Part shown: in pieces, positions 33,725 to 42,766 of the stretch
Numbering within the stretch: the first letter of the stretch is position 1
How the letters are laid out: every line of letters starts with the position of its first letter
NCBI RefSeq assembly: GCF_900104175.1
Contig: NZ_FNIX01000006.1
Location: 1-64,000, forward strand
Direction: 5' to 3'
DNA from: Lentzea jiangxiensis
GTDB taxonomy: Bacteria; Actinomycetota; Actinomycetes; Mycobacteriales; Pseudonocardiaceae
Length of the DNA stretch: 64,000 nucleotides
Translations under genes and position numbers: made by a program
The notes under the pieces: generated by a model
The model's input: only the letters and a program-made list of their open reading frames with translations
The model's database searches: none
Told to the model about the DNA's origin: nothing

Positions 33725-34771
33725 GTGGAACTGGTGAAAGCGGTCGACGCGCTCTGGAAGCGCGGCTGGCTGCCGTACGACATCCGCGAGATCGTGGCGC
33801 GGTCACTCGACGAGTCGGCAACCTCTCTCGCGGTGGACGTGATCGCTTTGTCCTGTTCGCCGCATCCTCCGGCGACGGTGCACCCGCGGTGGCAGCGTCA
33901 GCTGGAGGAGATCGGCGCCTCCGTGTGGTGGGAGGGTCCGCTGCTGGAGGCGTGGGCGACGCGGCACATCGAGACCCGGTCGTACGCCGAACGCACAGCC
34001 GCCGAGCTGCTGAAGTTCCTCGGCCGGTTGCCCTCGTTGCCGCAGATCCTGCCGATGCCGGGCGACGTGCTGATGTCCGCCGTGCGCGCGGGCCTCGACC
34101 CTAAGGTCCTCAACCGGGTGCGCGGGCTCCTCGCGAAGGCCGAGTCGACGGCGTTCCCCGAGGAGGCGGAGGCGCTGTCGGCCAAGGCGCAGGAGCTGAT
34201 GAACCGGCACGCCCTGGAACGCGCGATGCTCGACGCCGATCTCCCGGCCCAGGCGACGTCGCGGCGGATGTGGCTGGACAAGAGCTACTTCAAGGAGAAG
34301 TCCCAGCTGGTGCACGTGGTGGCGGAGGCGTTCCGGTCGCGGGCGGTCGCCTACGACGGGTTCGGGTTCGTCGCGCTCGTGGGCGACGAGGTGGACCTGG
34401 AGAGCGTGGAGCTGCTGTCGACATCTCTGCTCGTGCAGGCGACACGGGCGATGGTCGCCGCGGGCGGCAAGGCGGGCAAGGGCAGCGAGGCGCGTTCACG
34501 GCCGTTCCGGAAGTCGTTCCTGGTGGCCTACGCGTCCCGGATCGGGGAACGGCTGGCGGCGGTGCCCTCGGCGGACGTGGTCGAAGACGAGCGGCTGCTG
34601 CCGGTGCTCGCGGACCGCAAGAAGGCCGTCGACACGTTGTTCGACGAGATGTTCACGCGCACCCGCACCTCGCGCGTGACGGTGCGTTCGGCCGCCGGCT
34701 GGGGCGCGGGCCGTGCCGCCGCGGACGTCGCCGACATCGGCACGGGCCGGAGTTCGGTGACGTCGGGTTAG
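33725..34771 (+). CDS. DUF2786 domain protein
   Basis: About 348 residues. The N-terminal third is helical (VKAVDALWKRGWLPYDIREIV). The DUF2786 core near residues 130-165 reads RVRGLLAKAESTAFPEEAEALS then AKAQELMNRHALERAML, with the conserved EAxxAxxKAQELM pattern. Function of the domain is unknown; DUF2786 proteins are common in actinomycetes and phages. GTG 33725 is used, because codons upstream overlap the folP2 promoter side; a GTG 9 bases later is possible. It is transcribed divergently from folP2. Confidence 0.78.
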   Translation: MELVKAVDALWKRGWLPYDIREIVARSLDESATSLAVDVIALSCSPHPPATVHPRWQRQLEEIGASVWWEGPLLEAWATRHIETRSYAERTAAELLKFLGRLPSLPQILPMPGDVLMSAVRAGLDPKVLNRVRGLLAKAESTAFPEEAEALSAKAQELMNRHALERAMLDADLPAQATSRRMWLDKSYFKEKSQLVHVVAEAFRSRAVAYDGFGFVALVGDEVDLESVELLSTSLLVQATRAMVAAGGKAGKGSEARSRPFRKSFLVAYASRIGERLAAVPSADVVEDERLLPVLADRKKAVDTLFDEMFTRTRTSRVTVRSAAGWGAGRAAADVADIGTGRSSVTSG

Positions 34772-34865
34772 CCCCCACCCCTTCGAGTGAACTCCCGCCC
34801 GCACACAGGCCTCCGGGGCCGCTCACCCCGGAAAACCGTCAGACCCCCTCCCTAACGTCACCCCC

Positions 34866-35348
34866 ATGACATCCACCTTCCACAACGAGATCAAGCTCGG
34901 CGAGGTCCACTACCGGCTGAGCGCGACGACGGACTCCGACGAGTCCCTGGTGCTGGAGCTGCTGGGGTCGCTCGACTCCGGCGAGGTGGTCGCCGACGGC
35001 CGGCTGCGCCTGCCGGTCGAGGGCGGCGCCACGATCGGCAAGCTCCTCTCGCGCGTCCTGGGCGCCCACACGCGCCTGCGCAGCCGCCAGCCCCGCCACG
35101 CGAACGCCAACCAGCCCTGGACCGAAGCCCTCGACACCGAACTGCGCACCGCCTGGCTCACCGCGTCCGAGGAGTCGTCGCCGAAGCTAATCAGGTCCCT
35201 GGCCGACGGGATGCAGCGCTCCCCCACCGCGATCCGGGCCCGCCTGGCCCGCGTGGGCTGCGATCCGGACGTGCCCGGCCGCGAGCTCTCCGCCACAGCC
35301 GCGGCACTGCTCGGGGGAAACTCAGGGGTGGGTCAGGGGAAGACCTGA
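34866..35348 (+). CDS. Small hypothetical protein with Myb/SANT-like C-terminus
   Basis: 160-residue protein. The first 70 residues are beta-rich (EIKLGEVHYRLSATTDSDES). The C-terminal part QPWTEALDTELRTAWLTASEE followed by SPTAIRARLARVGCDPD looks like a three-helix Myb/SANT-type DNA-binding unit with a Trp start, as in many small actinobacterial regulators. No ribosome site is evident before ATG 34866, so it may be leaderless. DNA binding is inferred from pattern only. Confidence 0.6.
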   Translation: MTSTFHNEIKLGEVHYRLSATTDSDESLVLELLGSLDSGEVVADGRLRLPVEGGATIGKLLSRVLGAHTRLRSRQPRHANANQPWTEALDTELRTAWLTASEESSPKLIRSLADGMQRSPTAIRARLARVGCDPDVPGRELSATAAALLGGNSGVGQGKT

Positions 35349-35411
35349 TTCGTCACACCCCGTCCCGGCGGACTCCGGAGTGACAGGCACCGGAGTCGCA
35401 GGGGGTGCGCA

Positions 35412-35636
35412 GTGGAAACCAGCGGTCTGTTCACGGCGCTGGTCTTCGGAGCGGCCATCGGCGGTCTGGGCCGCCTCGTGGTCCCCGGAAGGCAGCACAT
35501 CTCGTTGCTCGCGACCGTCCTCGGCGTGGCGGACACACCGGGCATCGACTGGATCGAGCCGACCCTGCAGGTGGGCCTCGCCGGCGCCGGCGTGACCGCC
35601 CTGGCCAACCGCGCCAGGCCCAAGATCCACCACTGA
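35412..35636 (+). CDS. Shortened GlsB/YeaQ/YmgE-family membrane protein
   Basis: 74-residue membrane protein of the transglycosylase-associated (YeaQ/GlsB) family, usually 82-90 residues with three helices and linked to envelope stress. The first helix and loop (GLFTALVFGAAIGGLGRLVVPGR) and the last helix (TPGIDWIEPTLQVGLAGAGV) are present. Between them the usual second helix is replaced by a short SLLATVLGVAD join, as if about 15-16 residues were lost in frame. GTG 35412 has AGGGGG 6 bases upstream. It may be non-functional or altered. Confidence 0.72.
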   Translation: METSGLFTALVFGAAIGGLGRLVVPGRQHISLLATVLGVADTPGIDWIEPTLQVGLAGAGVTALANRARPKIHH

Positions 35637-36367
35637 CCCTCGAGCCGGGGGTGGGCGGGCCCCCAACCGCCCGCCCCACCCACCCGTCCACCACCACCAG
35701 GCCGCAGACCCGAGCCGCCTTGCCTCCGCCCGCGACCACCGCGCCCGGACCGCAGAGCACCCAACGGGTCCACGGCCCCGACCGCACCCGGTGACCGCCC
35801 CGGCCGCCCGCATCCGCCCACCGCGCCGTTCACGCGCGCGGCCCCCGATGCGCCCGGCCCGCCTGGCTCTCCGCCGCCGCATTCGTGCCGAACGCGCCCA
35901 CACCACAACGGATAGGCCGCGCCCGGACTCCACGACGCCCGGTTGAGCCCACCGCCTCACCCAGCGACCACTCCGGACGCACAGCGCGCAACGGACCACA
36001 CGGCGTCGCCTCGCCGTTGACCGCCCCTACCTCCCACATCCACGCACCACACGCCCACGTCCGCCCGGCCCACCAGACCACCGACATCGGCCGCCCACGT
36101 CCGCAAGCCACGCCACCCGCGTGCAGACCACGACGTGCCCGGCCCACCAGGTCGCTCACCACCGCAGCCGCGAACTGCCGAACACCCCGCCACCCAGTCC
36201 CCACTGGCGTGCCCGTTGTCGCGAAAACTCAACAGTGGAAGCCACACCCGCCTCCAGACCGCCCCAGACCGACCCAGGCCGATCCACCCCGGATGATCAG
36301 CGAGCGTTCACCTCGGCGCCCACTCGGTCAGCCACACTGCGCGCCTCCGAGCTGATGGGGAGGACCA
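35637..36367. other. Gene-free C-rich stretch (about 730 bp)
   Basis: Open frames here give low-complexity Pro/Arg/His-rich or Gly/Arg-rich translations with no family likeness and no ribosome sites. The plus strand is strikingly rich in C and poor in G for most of its length. CGGCCCACCAG recurs near 36066 and 36138. Nothing else is seen besides the G-quadruplex motif annotated separately. Confidence 0.6.
35670..35685 (-). other. Short-loop G-quadruplex motif
   Basis: On the minus strand the sequence is four runs of 3, 3, 4 and 3 G separated by single bases (GGGTGGGTGGGGCGGG). Such one-base-loop motifs form very stable parallel quadruplexes. Further G runs follow on the same strand, and a GGGGGTGGGCGGG tract on the plus strand lies at 35647-35659. 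It is about 35 bp after the YeaQ-like stop codon. Confidence 0.5.
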
Positions 36368-36737
36368 GTGGTCCGGTTGTGCGCAGGCCTCGCGGCCTTC
36401 GTGGTGCTGGTGTCGGTCGCACCCGCCTCGGCGTCCGCGCCGCAGCGGTTCCAGCGCTTCGACACGATGCCGGTGTTCCGCAACAGCTCGGCGGCCGAGC
36501 ACACGGCCGCCGAGATCGCCGGTGCCGGCCGGCGTCGTGAAGCCGTTGGTGGGAAAGGGGCTCGCCAAGGACCTGCTGCCCGAGCTCCGGGCGGGCGGCG
36601 CCACCGCGCACGACAAGCCGGAGGGCCTCGCCGTGATCGGCGACGGCCGCTCCAAGCGGCTGGTGGGCGTGGTGGACAACGACGGCCTGGACGACGCTCC
36701 CGGCGAGTCGGTGTTCCTGCGGCTCGGCCGGCTCTGA
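36368..36737 (+). pseudogene. Phytase-like esterase (PF13449-type) secreted protein, pseudogene
   Basis: GTG 36368 opens a frame with a signal peptide (LCAGLAAFVVLVSVAPASASA) and the mature start RFDTMPVFRNSSAAEHTAAEI, typical of secreted esterase-like-activity-of-phytase proteins. After AEIAG near 36518 the frame loses similarity. A different frame from about 36525 gives KPEGLAVIGDGRSKRLVGVV then NDGLDDAPGESVFLRLG, the normal C-terminus. The whole central propeller of several hundred residues is deleted and the ends are out of frame. Confidence 0.72.
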
Positions 36738-37586
36738 TCAGGAGCCGGCACCCTCGGGGCCGCGGTCCGGCGGCAGCGACAGGTACGCGGGGCGCAGCAG
36801 CAAGACGAGGTCCGACCGCCCGACGGTGATCGGCACGGCGTCGAGCTGGTCCAGCACCGCGTCCGCGCGCACGACCGCCGTCGGATCACCGAGGGTCAGG
36901 CTCGTCGCCGTCTGCTTCTGCCAGAACGTGTCCAGGCACTTCGTCAGCGGCGGCGCCTCCTCGCGCGCCGCCACCGCACGGGTGGCGCCGCGCAGGGTGC
37001 GCAGGCGTTCCAGCAGGTCTTCACGGCTGCGTCCGCGCCAGGCGAGGATCTCGAACGGGTCGTTGTCGAACGACTCGGCGAGCAGGTAGCAGGCGGCGGC
37101 GAGGTGCTTGCAGGGCACCTCCCAGTCCGGGCAGGTGCAGTCCATCGTCAGCTCGCGCTGCGTGGCGGGGAACAGCTGCAGGCCGAGCGAGGCGAACAGC
37201 GTCTCGATGTCGCTCGGCATCTCGCCGGCCAGCAGCTTCGCGGCGTAGAGGGCTTTGCCGGCCAGCGCGTGCTCGATGCGCTGCCACTCCGGGGTGGTGA
37301 AGGCCTTGATGGCGATGCGGGTCTTGTACGGCGTGGGGCGCGATCCCTGCACCAGCGCGATGACCATGCTGGTGGACAACGACAGCGAGAGCACCTGGCC
37401 CTGGCGGGCGTAGGTGCGGCCGCGGGTCAGGCGGCCGCCCATGCCGAACGACTCGAGCACCTCGATGAAGCGGCGCGACCACCAGGTGGCACCGATGTCA
37501 CCGCGCTTGCTCCTGGCCTTGATGCCGTTGTCCACCTTGATGGTCTTGCCGTAGCGGGATCGTTCGCCGGACCAGTGCTCACTCAC
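36738..37586 (-). CDS. SWIM zinc-finger protein, partner of SNF2 helicase
   Basis: 282-residue protein. The SWIM motif CxCx(n)CxH is visible as CTCPDWEVPCKH near residue 150, a zinc site for protein or nucleic acid binding. The N-terminal part GATWWSRRFIEVLESFGMGGRL matches the family that accompanies SNF2 helicases in actinomycetes and some archaea. The gene starts 8 bases inside the end of the SNF2 gene, so both are coupled and probably form a complex. Function of the pair is not established; a chromatin-remodelling-like or repair role is inference. Confidence 0.86.
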   Translation of the reverse strand: MSEHWSGERSRYGKTIKVDNGIKARSKRGDIGATWWSRRFIEVLESFGMGGRLTRGRTYARQGQVLSLSLSTSMVIALVQGSRPTPYKTRIAIKAFTTPEWQRIEHALAGKALYAAKLLAGEMPSDIETLFASLGLQLFPATQRELTMDCTCPDWEVPCKHLAAACYLLAESFDNDPFEILAWRGRSREDLLERLRTLRGATRAVAAREEAPPLTKCLDTFWQKQTATSLTLGDPTAVVRADAVLDQLDAVPITVGRSDLVLLLRPAYLSLPPDRGPEGAGS

Positions 37587-40554
37587 CGACGGCCTCCCCG
37601 GACAACGTCAGCAGGTCGCGCAGCTGCGCGGTGGACAGGTCGGTGAGCCAGTTCTCGCCGGCGCCGACCACCAGCTGCGCGAGGGCGCGCTTCTCCTCGA
37701 TCATGGTGTCGATGCGCTCCTCCAGCGTGCCGATGCAGACGAACTTGCGCACCTGCACGTTGCGGCGCTGGCCGATGCGGAACGCGCGGTCCGTCGCCTG
37801 GTCCTCCACGGCGGGGTTCCACCAGCGGTCGAGGTGGATCACGTGGCTGGCCGCGGTGAGGTTGAGGCCGGTGCCGCCCGCCTTGAGCGACAACAGGAAC
37901 AGCGACGGGCCCTTGCTGTCCTGGAACCGCTCGACCATGCGGTCGCGGGTGGCCTTGTTCGTGCCACCGTGCAGGAACATCACCTCGGTGTCGAAACGGG
38001 CGGCCAGGTAGGGCACGAGCATGCTGCCGAACTCGGTGAACTGCGTGAAGCACAACGCCTTGTCGCCCTCGGCGAGCACTTCCTCCAGCACCTCCTCGAG
38101 GCGCGCGAGCTTGCCGGAGCGGCCGGCGACGCGGGACCCGTCGCCGAGGAAGTGGGCGGGGTGGTTGCAGACCTGCTTGAGCTTCGACATGGTCGCGAGC
38201 ACCAGGCCCTTGCGGCCGATGCCCTCGGCCTCCTCGATCTTCTCCAGCATGTCGTTGACGACAGCCTGGTAGAGCGAGGCCTGCTCGGTGGTGAGGTTGC
38301 ACAGCTGGCGCATCTCGACCTTGTCGGGCAGGTCGCTGATGATGCGCGGGTCGGTCTTGACGCGGCGCAGCACGAACGGGTTCGTGATCTTGCGCAGGCG
38401 GGCGGCGGCGTCCTGGTCGTTGTGGCGCTCCACCGGCACGGCGAAGCGGGCGCGGAACGTGTTGACCGTGCCGAGCACACCGGGGTTGGCGAAGTCCATG
38501 ATCGACCAGAGCTCGGCCAGGCGGTTCTCGACGGGCGTGCCCGTGAGCGCGACCCGGTGGCGTGCCTTGAGCTGCCGGACGGCCTGCGACTGGCGCGTGG
38601 CGCTGTTCTTGATGTTCTGCGCCTCGTCGAGCACCACGCGGTCGAAGGTCAGGTCGCTCAACGCCTCCGCGTCGCGGGCCGCCAGCGCGTAGGTGGTGAG
38701 GATCAGGTCGTTGCTCTCGACGGCCTCGCGCAGGGCGTCGCCGTCTAGGCGGTCGGCGCCGTGGTGCACGTGCACCGAGAGCTCCGGGGTGAACCGGGCC
38801 GCCTCGCGCTGCCAGTTGCCGACGACCGACATCGGGCAGACCAGCAACGTGGGCGGCCGCTTGCCTCGCGCGCGGCTGAGCGCTTCCAGGGCGAGCAGCT
38901 GCACGGTCTTGCCGAGGCCCATGTCGTCGGCGAGGCACGCGCCCAGGCCGATCTTGTCAAGGAACGCGAGCCACGCCAGGCCCCGCTGCTGGTACGGGCG
39001 CAGGCGCGCACCGAAGCTCTCCGGCGGTTCGACGGGTTCGAGCTGTTCGTCGGCCTTGCCGGACAGCAGGTCACCGAGCCAGCCGTCGGCTTCGACGGAG
39101 GTGAGCGGGAGCGGGAGGCTCTCGTCCTCCTCGGTCAGTCCGCTGTGGAGCACGACCTCGGCCGCCGTCATCTGGCCGCCACCGCGCTTGAGGAACGCGA
39201 GCCCCGCGGCGAGCCGCTTCTGGTCGACCTGCACCCACTGGCCGCGGACCTTCACGAGCGGCACCTTGGCCTTCGCCAGCTCGGCCAGTTCGGTGTCCGT
39301 GAGCGCGTCCTCGCCGAGAGCGAGCTCCCACCTGTAGTCCACAATGGACTTCAAGCCGATCTCGCTCTCCTTGGCGACGGTGCCCGCCGTGCCGCGGCTC
39401 TTGGTGGTGAGCTTCAGACCGAGCCTCGTCGTCTGCTGCCACCACGACGGCAGCAGCACGCCGAACCCGGCCTGCGCCAGCACGGGCGCTGCCTGCAGGA
39501 ACCGGTAGGCGCCCTCCGCGCCGACCTCCATCTCGGCGGGGTGCGAGCCGCGCAACGCCTCGTCGAGGTCCGGGTGCAGCTTGCTGGCGCGTCCGAGGTC
39601 GGCCAGCAGGTGCTCCTGGGGTGCCGGGATCCAGCGCCGCAGCACGCCGTCGTCCGCGAACCACACCTGGTGCGCGGGCACGAGCACGCTCGGTTCGTCG
39701 ACGGCCTGCAGCAGGAACTCGACGGCCCACTCGTCCTCTTCGCGCTGCTCGGGCGAACGCAGCCGGAAGCACGTGCGCACCGGGCTCTCGTTGCCCGCGC
39801 TGTCCTGCCACCGGTCGAGCTGTTCGCGCAGTTCGTAGAGCTCCACCGGGTCGGAGTCGAACGCCGGCTCGCCGGTGAGCGCGGCGAGCCACGACTCCGC
39901 GGTCGTCGCTCGGCCGCGGCGGCGCGGCGCGATGTCCAGCCCGTTCAGCCGGGCCCTGACCTGCTCGTCGATCGCTGTCGCGAGCGCGGCGCGCACGAGT
40001 TCCGCGGGGTCGCTGACGATCTCCTCGCACCGGCACGCGGGCGGCATCGCGGCCTGGAGTGCCGCGAACCGCGCCGAGTCCGTGCCCGACAGCACCGGCA
40101 CCCACCGCGCGACGGCCCGGTCCGGTGCGACCGAGGGGAGCACACGTCCGCGGTCGACCAGGTCGGCGGCGAACCCCGCCACATCGAACACGAACCGTGC
40201 GGAGTCGCTGAGCCGCACCTCGACGCCGAGTTCCGGGGCACCTTCGAGGCGGATCGTGGGGACACCCCACTGCCGCAGCTGCACCTTGCCCCGCGGCGCC
40301 CGTCCCGCCGTCAACGGGTCGCGCACCAGCTCCGGCGATGCCATCGGCCCCGACGAGTACGACGGCAACAGCAACGCGCGAGTGGTCGTTGTGGAGGGTT
40401 CCCGTCCGAGCGCGCCCGCCAGCACCTCGGCCGCAGCAGCAAACGGGTGCGGCGCGTCCCGCCGCGTGCTCTCGCTGCGTGCGGGCAGCCCGGAATCCTC
40501 GGCCCACAGCGCGAGCGCGCCGTCGGTCGTGCACAGGCCATGCAGTACGAGCAC
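37579..40554 (-). CDS. SNF2-family DEAD/DEAH-box helicase
   Basis: 991-residue SWI2/SNF2 ATPase. The N-terminal half contains a SNF2-associated domain (about 300-480; FLKRGGGQMTAAEVVLHSGL). The helicase core has motif I LADDMGLGKTVQLLAL (about 535), motif II DEAQ in VVLDEAQNIKNSATRQS (about 638), motif III LTGTPVENRLAELWS, and the C-terminal motifs FLLSLKAGGTGLNL, HLDRWWNPAVEDQATDRAFR (motif VI). It translocates on double-stranded DNA rather than unwinding it, by family. Start GTG 40554. It is 30 bp from the divergent lyase gene and overlaps the SWIM gene. Confidence 0.93.
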   Translation of the reverse strand: MLVLHGLCTTDGALALWAEDSGLPARSESTRRDAPHPFAAAAEVLAGALGREPSTTTTRALLLPSYSSGPMASPELVRDPLTAGRAPRGKVQLRQWGVPTIRLEGAPELGVEVRLSDSARFVFDVAGFAADLVDRGRVLPSVAPDRAVARWVPVLSGTDSARFAALQAAMPPACRCEEIVSDPAELVRAALATAIDEQVRARLNGLDIAPRRRGRATTAESWLAALTGEPAFDSDPVELYELREQLDRWQDSAGNESPVRTCFRLRSPEQREEDEWAVEFLLQAVDEPSVLVPAHQVWFADDGVLRRWIPAPQEHLLADLGRASKLHPDLDEALRGSHPAEMEVGAEGAYRFLQAAPVLAQAGFGVLLPSWWQQTTRLGLKLTTKSRGTAGTVAKESEIGLKSIVDYRWELALGEDALTDTELAELAKAKVPLVKVRGQWVQVDQKRLAAGLAFLKRGGGQMTAAEVVLHSGLTEEDESLPLPLTSVEADGWLGDLLSGKADEQLEPVEPPESFGARLRPYQQRGLAWLAFLDKIGLGACLADDMGLGKTVQLLALEALSRARGKRPPTLLVCPMSVVGNWQREAARFTPELSVHVHHGADRLDGDALREAVESNDLILTTYALAARDAEALSDLTFDRVVLDEAQNIKNSATRQSQAVRQLKARHRVALTGTPVENRLAELWSIMDFANPGVLGTVNTFRARFAVPVERHNDQDAAARLRKITNPFVLRRVKTDPRIISDLPDKVEMRQLCNLTTEQASLYQAVVNDMLEKIEEAEGIGRKGLVLATMSKLKQVCNHPAHFLGDGSRVAGRSGKLARLEEVLEEVLAEGDKALCFTQFTEFGSMLVPYLAARFDTEVMFLHGGTNKATRDRMVERFQDSKGPSLFLLSLKAGGTGLNLTAASHVIHLDRWWNPAVEDQATDRAFRIGQRRNVQVRKFVCIGTLEERIDTMIEEKRALAQLVVGAGENWLTDLSTAQLRDLLTLSGEAVGE

Positions 40555-40584
40555 CTGTGAACCCTATGTGCTCACATTGGCGCC

Positions 40585-42052
40585 ATGGTCGAAGCCTCCC
40601 CTGTCGTGCTGGACGGTCAGTCCCTCAGCGCCGACGACGTGGTGCGCGTCGCGCGGTACCACTCCCCGGTGGCGCTGCACGCTGACGGCCTCGCACGCCT
40701 CGAAGCGTCGTGGCGCGCGAGCCAGCGCTTAGTGGTGCGACGACAGGTCTACGGCCGCACGACCGGCGTGGGTGCGAACCGCGACCAGATCGTCAGCACG
40801 GAGGGCTGGGCCGAACACGGCCTGCGCCTGCTGCGCAGCCACGCGGGCGGCCTGGGCGGCATGCTCCCCGAGGAACAGGTGCGCGCCATGATGGTCGTGC
40901 GCCTCAACCAGCTCCTCGCAGGCGGCGCCGGCGTTCGCCCGGCCGTCGCCGACGCGCTGCTCGCCGCGTTGAACAGCAGCTGCTACCCCGGCGTGCACGA
41001 GTACGGCGCCATCGGCACGGGCGACCTCACCGCGCTCGCCGAAACCGGCCTGACCCTGCTCGGCGAGCGCTACTGGCTCGGCTCGACCCAGACCCCCGAC
41101 CCGATCGAGCTCGACTCGGGCGACGCACTCGCCCTGATCAGCAGCAACGCCCTCACCATCGGCATGGCGGGCCTCGCCTGGAAGGACGCGCACCAGCTGC
41201 TGAAGGCCACGAGCGTGGTCGCCGCACTCTCGTTCCTGGCCGTCGACGGCGCCGTCGAGGCCTACGACGAACGCGTCCACCAGGGCCGCCCGCACCCCGG
41301 CCAGGTGGCGGTCGCCGCCGAGATGCGCCGCCTGATCGGCGACCCACCGCGCCCGGCGGCCCGCATCCAGGACCCGTTCGGCTACCGCTGCTTCCCGCAG
41401 ATCCACGGCCCGGCCGTGGACGCCGCCACCGACCTGGCCCGCGTGCTCGACGTCGAGTTCAACGCCGCCGCCGAGAACCCGCTGATCGTCGCCGACCACT
41501 TCGGCCCGTCCGACGACGCCGCCTACCACCACGGCGCCTTCCACAGCGCGTACCTCGGCCAGGCACTCGACCGCCTGCGGCTGTCGATGCTGCACACCGG
41601 CCACCTGTCCACCGCCCGTCTGGCCACCCTGGTCGAACCGAACTTCACGGGCCTGCGTCCGTTCCTGGCGGAGGGTGTGCGCGGCAGCTCGGGCGTGATG
41701 ATCCTCGAGTACAGCGCGAACTCCGCGCTCGCCGAGGTCCGCACCCTCGCCGAGCCCGCGAGCATCGGCAACGCCGTCGTGTCGCGCGGGCAGGAGGAGA
41801 ACTCGAGCTTCGCCTTCCAGTCCGCTTCGCAGGCGCTGCGATCGTTGAGCGCGTTCCGGCTGGTGCTGGCCTGCGAGGTGGTGGCCGCCGTCCGCGCGCT
41901 GCGGCTGCGGGGGGATCACGCCGGACACGCCGTCGTTGCGGGCGGCTTTCGAGGCCGCGGAGTCGAAGCTGAACCCGGACATGGCGGACCGGCAGCTGAG
42001 CCCGGACGTGGAGGTGGCTTCGGGGCTGCTCGACGACTTCGCGGCGTGCTGA
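40585..42052 (+). CDS. Aromatic amino acid ammonia-lyase family protein, frameshifted near 3' end
   Basis: HAL/PAL-family enzyme of about 488 residues once the frame is corrected. YGRTTGVGANRDQ holds the catalytic Tyr loop; ALISSNALTIGMAGLAW and SRGQEENSSFAFQSA match family motifs. The MIO-forming tripeptide, normally Ala-Ser-Gly, is Gly-Thr-Gly in YGAIGTGDLTALAE. A G6 run at 41909-41914 shifts the frame: the uncorrected frame runs to 42114 with a Gly/Arg-rich tail. Shifting by one base gives ITPDTPSLRAAFEAAESKL and SPDVEVASGLLDDFAAC ending at 42052, the natural C-terminus. It may be a sequencing error or a young mutation. Substrate unknown. Confidence 0.8.
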
Positions 42053-42481
42053 CGAGCCGGTGGCCAGGCCGGGTGGGCGGCTGTCAGTTCGAGGCAAGAG
42101 CGAAGGCAGGGTGAGGGAACGGAACCGCTCGGCGGCAGCGGGTGCGAGCGGTGCGTTGGCCTGGCTCGGCCGCCGACCTCGAAGTGGTGAGGCTGGCGAC
42201 GCGGCGACCAGGGGTGGGCGCGGGAGCGGGTCGGCACGTGAGCGGGTTGGAGTTCTCGGACAGCGCCGGGCCGCACCACGTCTCCGGGTTCAGCCGGCGC
42301 CACCCGACCACACCGCGCCGCTCCACCGCGTCACCCAGCCCACACCCTCTGGCGGCGGGTGGATCCCCGACGGACGGGATGGCGAGGGCCGCGATGCGGC
42401 CGGAAGGGCGAGCATCCAACTCCCACCTCCACGTCCGGGGTGCGCCGCCAACCCCGATCGGCGCACCCCGACCGCGTCCGG
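42053..42481. other. Intergenic region without visible gene (about 430 bp)
   Basis: Between the lyase and the convergent MoaD-like gene. Frames give Arg/Pro-rich shadows only, and no RNA gene, convincing hairpin with U tract or repeat was seen. Confidence 0.5.
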
Positions 42482-42766
42482 TCAGCCGCCGGCCACCGAG
42501 GGCAGGATCTGGATCTCGGCACCCTCGGCCAGCGGTGTCGCCGGGCCCGAGAGGCGGCGGCACTCCTCGCCGTTGACGTAGAAGTTCACGTAGCGGCGCA
42601 GACCCGCTCGTTCGTCGCGCAGGCGGCGGTCGAGGCCCGGGTAGGTGTCTGCGAGGACGTCGAGGGCCGCGGCCAGGGTGGCTGGTTCGTCGACGTCGAC
42701 GTCGAGGTGGGCGGCGCCGTCGGTGGCCGTGCGGAGGACGCCCGGGATCAGGACCGTGACCTTCAC
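42482..42766 (-). CDS. MoaD/ThiS-family small sulfur-carrier-like protein
   Basis: 94-residue ubiquitin-fold protein. It begins MKVTVLIPGVLRTATDG and ends EIQILPSVAGG, with the C-terminal Gly-Gly needed for thiocarboxylation. RYVNFYVNGEECRRL is the typical middle strand. It follows the BNR-repeat gene with a 4-base overlap (ATGA), a pairing found in other bacteria, so it may serve a special thiolation route rather than molybdopterin synthesis. No activating MoeB/ThiF enzyme is adjacent. Confidence 0.85.
   Translation of the reverse strand: MKVTVLIPGVLRTATDGAAHLDVDVDEPATLAAALDVLADTYPGLDRRLRDERAGLRRYVNFYVNGEECRRLSGPATPLAEGAEIQILPSVAGG

Noticed and set aside
35885..36355. 156-codon plus-strand open frame in the C-rich region
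   Set aside because: Low-complexity Pro/Arg/His translation, no ribosome site, no family.
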